From: Nonomuraea aurantiaca
GTDB taxonomy: Bacteria; Actinomycetota; Actinomycetes; Streptosporangiales; Streptosporangiaceae
Length of the DNA: 64,000 bases
Direction of reading: 5' to 3'
NCBI RefSeq assembly: GCF_020215705.1
Contig: NZ_JAIWNB010000028.1
Span: forward strand, 1-64,000
The translations under genes were made by a program, and so were the position numbers. Below the pieces are notes generated by a model. That model made no database searches. It was not told where the DNA came from and worked only from the letters and a program-made list of their open reading frames with translations. This document shows, piece after piece, positions 8,820 through 15,140 of this stretch; the first letter of the stretch is position 1, and each line of letters begins with the position of its first letter.

Positions 8820-9362
8820 GTGACCGCCGGTCTGCCCTTCCGCCTCGCCCGCACCTCGGCCTTCGCCGCGGTGTGCCTCGGGCTGGGCGTGGCGGCGCAC
8901 GCGTTCGGCGGTGGCACGGTCGGAGCACCGGCCATGGGCGCCGCGCTGGGTCTGTCGTTCGCGGCGGCGTTCCCGCTGTCGAGGCGCGAGCGGACCGTAG
9001 GCGCGATCCTGCCGCTGCTCGGCGGTCTCCAGGTGGTCATGCACCTGCTGTTCTCGCTGGCCTACGCCGCCTCGCCGATCGCGGCGACGGGTCACGCGCA
9101 CTCGGGCCTGGTGCCGGGTCTCGGCATGCTGGTCATGCACGGCTGGGCGATCGGGCTGACCGCCCTGTGGCTGGCGCGCGGTGAGGCCCTGCTCTGGGGG
9201 CTGCTGCGCCGTCTGGCCGTACGGCTGCTGGTCGTGCTGCTGCCCGTCATCCGGGCGCCGTTCCCGGCTCCATGTATGGCGGAGCCGCCGGTCTTCCGCT
9301 CCGCCGTGCTGCGGCACGTGGTCTCCGGGCGGGGTCCGCCGATGGTCGTCGAAACCCGCTGA
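8820..9362 (+). CDS. Multi-pass membrane protein linked to a copper/DyP gene set
   Basis: A 180-aa protein with about four to five hydrophobic segments (near residues 10-30, 36-54, 60-84, 98-120, 126-143) and a short polar tail. His residues occur near HLLFSLAYAAS and in TGHAHSG, possible metal ligands. GTG 8820 has no ribosome-binding site; a CATGAT -10-like box ends 10 nt upstream, so the message may be leaderless. It precedes a PCuAC copper chaperone and a DyP peroxidase, which hints at copper handling. The stop lies inside the inverted/tandem repeat at 9344-9434. No named family is recognised. Confidence 0.65.
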   Translation: MTAGLPFRLARTSAFAAVCLGLGVAAHAFGGGTVGAPAMGAALGLSFAAAFPLSRRERTVGAILPLLGGLQVVMHLLFSLAYAASPIAATGHAHSGLVPGLGMLVMHGWAIGLTALWLARGEALLWGLLRRLAVRLLVVLLPVIRAPFPAPCMAEPPVFRSAVLRHVVSGRGPPMVVETR

Positions 9363-9434
9363 CCCCTTTTCGATGACCTCTTTTCGATGACCTCGTTTCG
9401 ATGACCTCGTTTCGATGACCTCGTTTCGACGACC
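9344..9434. repeat. Five 14-bp tandem repeats with an upstream inverted partner
   Basis: TTTCGATGACC recurs with a 14-bp period at 9368, 9382, 9396 and 9410; a fifth copy TTTCGACGACC is at 9424. Upstream, GGTCGTCGAAAC (9344-9355) is the exact complement of GTTTCGACGACC (9423-9434) and can pair with every other copy through one G-U. The structure spans the end of the membrane-protein gene and precedes the PCuAC gene. Confidence 0.85.
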
Positions 9435-9490
9435 ACGCCCGGCAGGGCGCGCTTCGGCGTGCCGTACCGGGTGGAGAAAGGCCTTTTCCC

Positions 9491-10003
9491 ATGTTCTCTC
9501 GCCATGCCCTGCTGCTCGCCGCCGCCGCCATCGCACTCGCCGGCTGCGGCTCCGCGCAGGTCGCCGCCGCACCGGCCGAGCAGTCCCCCGCCGTCGCCGC
9601 CCCGGCCCTCACCATCACCGATCCCTGGGTGAAGACGGCCAAGAAGGGGATGAGCGCCGCCTTCGGCACCCTGGTCAACAACACCGACGCCGAGGTGACG
9701 ATCGTCTCCGGCGCCTCGCCGCTGTCCCCGAAGATCGAGCTGCACGAGGTCGTGGAGTCCGGCGGCAAGATGATCATGCGGCCCAAGGAGGGCGGCTTCG
9801 ACATCCCCGCGCACGGCACGCACGAGCTACGGCCCGGCGGCGACCACATCATGCTGATGGGCGTCGCGCAGGAGGTGCTGCCGGGCGCCCGGATCCCGTT
9901 CACGCTCACCGTCAAGGGCGGCAAGCCGCTGGAGTTCACCGCGATCGGCAAGGACTTCGCCGGTGGCAAGGAGGACTACCAGCCCGGTATGGGCCACAAG
10001 TGA
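9491..10003 (+). CDS. PCuAC-type periplasmic copper chaperone, lipoprotein
   Basis: A 170-aa exported lipoprotein. The signal peptide ends in a lipobox, ALAGC, with Cys19 as the lipidated residue. The copper motif H-x10-M-x22-H-x-M is intact: His85, Met96, His119 and Met121 (IELHEV, MIMRP, GDHIMLMG). The family binds Cu(I) outside the membrane and delivers it to cytochrome oxidase or other cuproproteins. The stop overlaps the GTG of the DyP peroxidase gene by 4 nt, so the two are translationally coupled; this linkage is common in actinobacteria. Confidence 0.92.
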   Translation: MFSRHALLLAAAAIALAGCGSAQVAAAPAEQSPAVAAPALTITDPWVKTAKKGMSAAFGTLVNNTDAEVTIVSGASPLSPKIELHEVVESGGKMIMRPKEGGFDIPAHGTHELRPGGDHIMLMGVAQEVLPGARIPFTLTVKGGKPLEFTAIGKDFAGGKEDYQPGMGHK

Positions 10004-11103
10004 TCAGCCGCCGGGGTCTCATCGCCGGCGGCGCTCTGACGGCCGTCGGCGCTCTGACCGCGCCCCCTGCGCAGGCCGCCGTCGCCGTTGAGCCCTTCCA
10101 TGGGCTCCACCAGGCCGGGATCGCGACGCCTCCGCAGGCGCACGCCGTCTTCGTCGGCCTCGACCTGGCGCCGGACACCGGCAAGGAGGCCGTCGTCCGG
10201 CTCCTCCAGCTGCTGACCGACGACGCGCGCCGCCTCACCCAGGGGCGGCCCGCGCTGGCCGACACCGAGCCCGAGCTGGCCGCGACGGCCGCCCGGCTGA
10301 CGATCACGTTCGGCTTCGGGCCGGGGCTGTTCGCGGCGGTGAAGGCGGAGTCACCGGTGGCCGCGCTGCCGTCGTTCACGATCGACAAGCTGGACAAGCG
10401 GTGGAGCGGCGGCGACCTGCTGGTGCAGATCTGCGCGGACGACGGGGTCACCGTCGCCCACGCGCTGCGAATGATCGTCAAGGACGCCCGCGCGTTCGCC
10501 AAGGTCCGCTGGATCCAGCGCGGCTTCCAGAGCGCGACGCGGCGCAACCTGATGGGCCAGGTCGACGGCACGGTCCAGCCCGCCGACCTGGACCGGGCCG
10601 TGTGGATCGGCCAAGGGCCCGCGTGGCTGCGCGGCGGCACCACCCTGGTGCTGCGGCGCATCCGCATGAGCCTGGAGTCCTGGGACGCCGCCGACCGGGT
10701 GGCCAGGGAGTTCACGATCGGCCGCCGGCTCGACACGGGCGCTCCGCTGACCGGCCGGGCGGAACGCGACGAGCCGGACTACAGCCGGCTGAACCGGCTC
10801 GGTTTCCCGATCATCTCCGAGTACGCCCACATCAGGCGGGCCCACGTCACGGACCCGGGGCTGCGCATCCTGCGCCGTCCCTACAACTACGACGAGGGGC
10901 TCACTCCGGACGGAAAGTCGGACTCCGGGCTGCTGTTCGCCTCCTACCAGGCGGACATCGACCGCCAGTTCGTTCCCATCCAGCGCAACCTGGCCAAGGG
11001 CGACCTGCTGAACGAGTGGATCACACCCGTCGGCTCGGCCGTCTTCGCCATCCCCCCGGGCTGCGCACCCGAGGGCTGGATCGGGGACAGTCTGCTCGGC
11101 TGA
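10000..11103 (+). CDS. Tat-exported DyP-type haem peroxidase
   Basis: A 367-aa protein starting at GTG 10000, overlapping the PCuAC stop. The N-terminus SRRGLIAGGALTAVGALTA is a twin-arginine signal followed by an AQAA cleavage region. The dye-decolorising peroxidase signature GxxDG appears as GQVDGT (about 186-191), with the catalytic Asp. His277 or His282 (EYAHIRRAH) is the expected proximal haem ligand, and RILRRPYNYDEG follows as in EfeB-like enzymes. It should fold in the cytoplasm with haem and be exported, using peroxide to oxidise substrates or helping iron or copper handling at the cell surface. Confidence 0.9.
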   Translation: MISRRGLIAGGALTAVGALTAPPAQAAVAVEPFHGLHQAGIATPPQAHAVFVGLDLAPDTGKEAVVRLLQLLTDDARRLTQGRPALADTEPELAATAARLTITFGFGPGLFAAVKAESPVAALPSFTIDKLDKRWSGGDLLVQICADDGVTVAHALRMIVKDARAFAKVRWIQRGFQSATRRNLMGQVDGTVQPADLDRAVWIGQGPAWLRGGTTLVLRRIRMSLESWDAADRVAREFTIGRRLDTGAPLTGRAERDEPDYSRLNRLGFPIISEYAHIRRAHVTDPGLRILRRPYNYDEGLTPDGKSDSGLLFASYQADIDRQFVPIQRNLAKGDLLNEWITPVGSAVFAIPPGCAPEGWIGDSLLG

Positions 11104-11105
11104 AC

Positions 11106-11600
11106 TCAGCCGAACTCCCGACCGGGCAGGCACGAGGGCGGGCGCCCCGAGGCGGGCCAGACGTAGTCCAGGTCGTCGGGCTCGTCGCCGAACAGCGGCC
11201 GGTAGAAGCCGGGCGCCTTGCGCAGCAGGGCGGAGCGGTGACTGAGATGGAAACCGGCGTCGCCCAGCCACGGCGGCAGCTCGCCGTCCGCCTCCAGGCA
11301 CACCTGGGAGCGGACGGCGGTGCTGCCGCAGCGCTCGGCCAACTCCCTGGCCAGGGTGCCGGCGCAGGTGTCGGCGCGGCCGGTGGCGCACCACCGGCCG
11401 CACACGTCGAGCCCGTACCGCACCAGGGCCTCCTCGTAGCCCGCCCACATGCGTACCGCCGGATGGTGCCGCCAGCCGTAGCCGGGGACCGTCAGGGCGC
11501 GCAGGATCTGCAGGGCCTCGACCCGCTGCTTACCCAGCCGCAGCGGGTCGAGGACCGCCGCGGTGCGCGCGAAGTCGGGATAAGGCAGGAACGTCTGCAC
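11106..11600 (-). CDS. MSMEG_6728-family protein (pyrimidine-dimer glycosylase-like)
   Basis: A 164-aa cytoplasmic protein beginning MQTFLPYPDF, with LGKQRVEALQILRAL (about 22-36) and GYGWRHHPAVRMWAGYEEAL (40-59). This is the pattern of the actinobacterial MSMEG_6728 family, related to the DUF1722/endonuclease V-like domain of pyrimidine-dimer DNA glycosylases. A DNA-repair role is inferred from the family only. It converges on the DyP gene with just 2 nt between the stops, and no separate terminator is visible. Confidence 0.75.
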   Translation of the reverse strand: MQTFLPYPDFARTAAVLDPLRLGKQRVEALQILRALTVPGYGWRHHPAVRMWAGYEEALVRYGLDVCGRWCATGRADTCAGTLARELAERCGSTAVRSQVCLEADGELPPWLGDAGFHLSHRSALLRKAPGFYRPLFGDEPDDLDYVWPASGRPPSCLPGREFG

Positions 11601-11657
11601 AGCTGCCCCGTGGTCGCCTCATGCCCACCGGCTACCCATGGCGGCTCGCGATCAACC

Positions 11658-11663
11658 TAGAGT
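11658..11663 (+). promoter_or_regulatory. -10 element of a probable leaderless mRNA
   Basis: TAGAGT ends 6 nt before GTG 11670, so the start codon would coincide with the transcription start. Confidence 0.45.
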
Positions 11664-11669
11664 GGAGCC

Positions 11670-11957
11670 GTGCTTCCCGACCTGATCAAGCAGCTCACCG
11701 AGTCGGACCTGCCGCGCCACCACTGGCGCGGCGACGACGAGCGCGGCGGCATATGGCTGTTCGAGACCGTCGAGGGCGACGGCGAGCACTGGGCGGTCAG
11801 ACAGGTCGAGATCGGACCCGACCGTGCCGCGCACCGCTACTGGTGGCGCCATCTTCAGGACGAGCACGGCTTCCTCACCGAGCAGGCCGTGGAGATCTGG
11901 GAGCTGACCGAGATCACCGGGGCCGCCTTCGAGGCCGTGTGGGACGCGGCCGGGTAA
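11670..11957 (+). CDS. Small conserved hypothetical protein (95 aa)
   Basis: A 95-aa acidic soluble protein with several Trp residues (HHWRGDDERGGIWLFETVEG, then YWWRHLQDEHGFLTE). It has no signal peptide. GTG 11670 follows a TAGAGT -10-like box (11658-11663) by 6 nt and lacks a ribosome-binding site, so the mRNA is probably leaderless. The fold resembles small mixed beta proteins of the DUF6881 type, but I am not sure. The TAA stop lies inside the first of two CGGGT-N3-ACCCG palindromes preceding the next gene. Confidence 0.7.
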   Translation: MLPDLIKQLTESDLPRHHWRGDDERGGIWLFETVEGDGEHWAVRQVEIGPDRAAHRYWWRHLQDEHGFLTEQAVEIWELTEITGAAFEAVWDAAG

Positions 11958-11990
11958 CACCCGCACAGGGAGGCAGTCGGGTGACACCCG
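11951..11990. repeat. Two 13-bp palindromes 27 bp apart
   Basis: CGGGTAACACCCG (11951-11963) and CGGGTGACACCCG (11978-11990) are copies of CGGGT-N3-ACCCG. They stand 43 bp before the ATG of the molybdopterin oxidoreductase gene. The spacing suits cooperative binding of a dimeric regulator; alternatively they form small hairpins at the end of the preceding transcript. Confidence 0.5.
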
Positions 11991-12033
11991 TGTGTCGATG
12001 GACCGGCCGCCCGTCCACGCTCACAATCGGGCT

Positions 12034-14316
12034 ATGGCTGAAGGTTATGTGGGTGCCAGGACGCCCCGCCGCGAGGATGCCCGGCTGCTGACCGGGCGCG
12101 CCCGGTACGTCGCGAACGTACGGCTGCCCGGCATGGCCCACGCGGTCGTCGTCCGCAGCCCCATCGCCCACGGGCGGCTGGTGAGCTGCGACGCCAAGCA
12201 GGCGTGGACGATCGAGGGGATGCTCGACGTCATCACGCCGGGCGACGCCGCCGCGGTCCGCCTGCCCTGCGTCACCCTGAGCCCCGGCCAGCCCGTCACC
12301 TCCTACCTGGCGCTCGACGAGGCGATCCGCTACGTGGGCCAGCCGCTCGCCGTGGTGGTCGCGCGGACGCCGGAGGCCGCCAGGGACGCGGCCGACCTGC
12401 TCGACCTCGGCTACGAGACGCTGCCCCCGGTGATCGGGATCGAGCGGGCGCTGGCCGGTGACGCCCCGCTGCTGTACCCGGACTGGGGCGGCAACGTGCT
12501 GACCGACTTCACGCTCGGCGACCAGGACTGCGACGCGGTCATCGCGGGGGCCGCGCACGTGGTGGAGATGACGTTCACGTTCGGCCGGGCCACGCCGTAC
12601 CCGCTGGAGCCGCGCGGCATCGTCGCCGACTACGCCGACGGCGAGCTGACCGTGCGGACCTCGACGCAGGCCCCGCACCACGTACGCGAGCAGGCCGCGG
12701 ACGCGCTCGGGCTCACGCACGACCGGGTGCGGGTCGTGACCGGCGACGCGGGCGGCGGTTTCGGGGGAAAGGAACACCTGTATCCGGATGAAGTGCTCAT
12801 CTGCCTCGCCGCCATGCGCCTGGGCCGCCCGGTGAGCTGGACGGAGTCGCCCACCGACCGGCTCGCCGCGACCCTGCCCGCGCGGGGCGCCGTACACCAT
12901 GCCCGCCTGGCGCTCGACGCGGACGGGCGCTTCGTCGCCCTGCACGCCGACGTCGTCGGCGACCTCGGCGGCCACCCGTCGAACGTGGGCATCTCGCCGT
13001 TCGCGGTGACCGCCACGCTGCTGCCCGGCCCCTACCGCTTCGACCGGGCAGGGGTACGGCTGCGCGCCGTCGTCACGACCACCACCCCGACCGGCTCCTA
13101 CCGCGGCTTCGGCCAGCCGGAGGCCACCTGGACCAGGGAGCGGCTGGTCGACGAGGCGGCCAGACGGCTCGGCGCCGACCCGGTGGAGCTGCGCCTGCGC
13201 AACATGCTCGGCCCCGACGAGCTCCCCTGTACGTCCCGGACCGGGCAGGCGTACGACTCCGGCGACTACCCCCGCGCCCTGCGTACCCTGCGCGACCTGG
13301 TCACTCCCCCGGCCCGTGACGACGGGCGCAGGCGCGGCGTCGGCTACTCCTGCCATGTGGAGGGCACCGGGCTCGGCTCATCGATGGGCATGAAGGCCAT
13401 GGGCATGCTGGCCGGGGGCTTCGAGACCGCGATCCTGCGCATGGAGCAGGACGCCTCGGTCGTCGTCTCGTCGGGTGTGTCGGGGGTCGGGCAGGGCATC
13501 GAGACGGCGCTGTCCCAGATCGCGGCGGATCGGGTGGGGGTGCCGCTCGACCGGGTACGCGTGGTGCTGGGCGACACCTCGGCCACGCCGTACTCCTCGA
13601 TCGGGTCGATCGCCAGCCGCTCGCTCGCGGTGGGCGGTGGCGCGCTGGCCCTGGCCGGGGACCGGCTGCGGGAGAAGATCGTGGCCATCGCCGCCCATCG
13701 GCTGGAGGCGGCGCCGGCCGACCTGGAGATCATCGACTCGGTCGTACGCGTCAAGGGGGACCCGCAGGCGGCGCTGACGCTGCGGGAGATCGCCACGTCG
13801 GCGTGGCGGGGCTGGGACCTGCCCGAGGGGGCCGCGCCCGGACTGGAGGAGCGGGTCTCCTACGATCCGGCCGACATGACGTACGCCTACGGGGCGCACG
13901 CGGCGGCGGTCGCGGTCGACCCGGAGACGGGAGCGGTCGAGGTCGAGGGCTACTGGGCCGTCAACGACTCCGGCGTGCTGGTCAACCCGGCGATCGTGGA
14001 GGGCCAGGTCCTCGGCGGGATCGCGCAGGGGATCGGCATGGCGCTGACGGAGGAGATCGTCTACACCGAGGAGGGGCAGCCGGTCGCCGAGTACCTGCTG
14101 CCGACCACCCGGGAGATCCCCGACATCCGGCTCGCGACGCTGGAGGTGCCCTCGCCGCGCACGCCGGGCGGCATGAAGGGCGCCGGGGAGTCGGGGACGA
14201 TCGGCCCGCCGGCGGCCATCGGCAACGCGGTCGCCGCCGCGTTGCCGGAGATCGCCGGCCGGGTCACCGGAACGCCGTTGACCCCGGCCGTCTTGTGGGC
14301 TCTACTCTCTGGATGA
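12034..14316 (+). CDS. Xanthine dehydrogenase/CoxL-family molybdopterin-binding large subunit
   Basis: A 760-aa protein. GGGFGGK (about 240-246) is the molybdopterin-cytosine-dinucleotide motif, GSYRGFGQPEA (about 353) occupies the active-site loop, and MKGAGESG near residue 714 carries the catalytic Glu. The loop is not the AYxCSFR of form I CO dehydrogenase, so CO is an unlikely substrate; an aldehyde, purine or N-heterocycle is more likely. Such enzymes normally work with FAD and 2Fe-2S subunits, but neither gene is adjacent. ATG 12034 is chosen because upstream in-frame sequence before MAEGYVGARTPRRED does not match the family. It overlaps the SGNH gene by 4 nt. Confidence 0.88.
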   Translation: MAEGYVGARTPRREDARLLTGRARYVANVRLPGMAHAVVVRSPIAHGRLVSCDAKQAWTIEGMLDVITPGDAAAVRLPCVTLSPGQPVTSYLALDEAIRYVGQPLAVVVARTPEAARDAADLLDLGYETLPPVIGIERALAGDAPLLYPDWGGNVLTDFTLGDQDCDAVIAGAAHVVEMTFTFGRATPYPLEPRGIVADYADGELTVRTSTQAPHHVREQAADALGLTHDRVRVVTGDAGGGFGGKEHLYPDEVLICLAAMRLGRPVSWTESPTDRLAATLPARGAVHHARLALDADGRFVALHADVVGDLGGHPSNVGISPFAVTATLLPGPYRFDRAGVRLRAVVTTTTPTGSYRGFGQPEATWTRERLVDEAARRLGADPVELRLRNMLGPDELPCTSRTGQAYDSGDYPRALRTLRDLVTPPARDDGRRRGVGYSCHVEGTGLGSSMGMKAMGMLAGGFETAILRMEQDASVVVSSGVSGVGQGIETALSQIAADRVGVPLDRVRVVLGDTSATPYSSIGSIASRSLAVGGGALALAGDRLREKIVAIAAHRLEAAPADLEIIDSVVRVKGDPQAALTLREIATSAWRGWDLPEGAAPGLEERVSYDPADMTYAYGAHAAAVAVDPETGAVEVEGYWAVNDSGVLVNPAIVEGQVLGGIAQGIGMALTEEIVYTEEGQPVAEYLLPTTREIPDIRLATLEVPSPRTPGGMKGAGESGTIGPPAAIGNAVAAALPEIAGRVTGTPLTPAVLWALLSG

Positions 14317-15089
14317 CCTACGCCCGATATGTCGCCCTCGGTGACAGCCAGACGGAGGGCCTCGGCGACGGCGACGACGTCCGGGGCCACCGCGGCTGGG
14401 CCGACCGGCTCGCCGAGCAGCTGGCCGCCGCGAATCCCGACGTCCAGTACGCCAATCTGGGCGTCCGCGGGCGCCTGGCCGGGCAGATCCGCGACGAGCA
14501 GCTCGGCCCGGCGCTGCGGCTGCGGCCCGACCTGGCCACGGTGATGGCCGGGATGAACGACCTCGTCCGGCCCGGCTTCGACGCCGCCGCGGTGGCCTCG
14601 GCGTTGGAAGACATGTTCGCCCAGCTCACCGCGTCCGGCGCGTGCGTGGTGACCGTGACCTTCCCCGACATCGGCAAGATCGCGCCGCTGGCCCGGCGGC
14701 TGGTCCCCCGCGTGATCGACATCAATGACAGGATCAAGGCCGCCGCCGCCCGCCACGGCGTCATCGTCGTCGACACCTTCCCGCACTCCTTCAGCACCGA
14801 CGCCAGGATGTGGAGCAGCGACCGGCTGCACGCCAGCCCGCTGGGCCACGCCAGGATCGCCGCCGCCATCGCCCACGCCATCGGGCTGCCCGGCAGCGAC
14901 GACACCTGGTCGGTCCCGCTCACCCCGCTTCCCCCCGCCGCGCGCTGGCGGGTGGCCGGGGCCGAGGTGCGCTGGGTCGCGAGCTTCGCGGGGCCGTGGA
15001 TCTACCGGCGCCTGCGCGGCCGGTCCTCGGGGGACGGCCGCGTCGCCAAGCGCCCCGAGCTCGGCCCCGTGCCGCCCCCTCCTGTGTGA
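14313..15089 (+). CDS. SGNH/GDSL-family esterase or lipase
   Basis: A 258-aa protein with the four SGNH blocks: GDSQTEG with nucleophile Ser12, ANLGVRG (48-54) for the oxyanion Gly, AGMND with Asn82, and SSDRLH with Asp170 and His173. No signal peptide is seen, so it is probably cytoplasmic; the C-terminal 60 residues are basic and Pro-rich. ATG 14313 overlaps the preceding stop (ATGA), implying coupling. A TTGACC...TACTCT pair (14278-14308) could be an additional internal promoter. The substrate is unknown; carbohydrate-ester or acyl-ester hydrolysis is typical of the fold. Confidence 0.85.
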   Translation: MTYARYVALGDSQTEGLGDGDDVRGHRGWADRLAEQLAAANPDVQYANLGVRGRLAGQIRDEQLGPALRLRPDLATVMAGMNDLVRPGFDAAAVASALEDMFAQLTASGACVVTVTFPDIGKIAPLARRLVPRVIDINDRIKAAAARHGVIVVDTFPHSFSTDARMWSSDRLHASPLGHARIAAAIAHAIGLPGSDDTWSVPLTPLPPAARWRVAGAEVRWVASFAGPWIYRRLRGRSSGDGRVAKRPELGPVPPPPV

Positions 15090-15103
15090 CCCGCCGCGAC
15101 CGG

Positions 15104-15131
15104 GGCGCCTACCGGTCAATCGGTAGGCGCC
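15104..15131. terminator. Bidirectional terminator hairpin
   Basis: Perfect 11-bp stem GGCGCCTACCG / CGGTAGGCGCC with a 6-nt loop, between the convergent SGNH gene and the DUF5682 gene. Confidence 0.8.
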
Positions 15132-15140
15132 GGCCACGGC

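Noticed and set aside
12034..14316. Form I carbon monoxide dehydrogenase large subunit
   Set aside because: The active-site loop is SYRGFGQPE, not AYxCSFR, and the CoxM/CoxS partners are absent.
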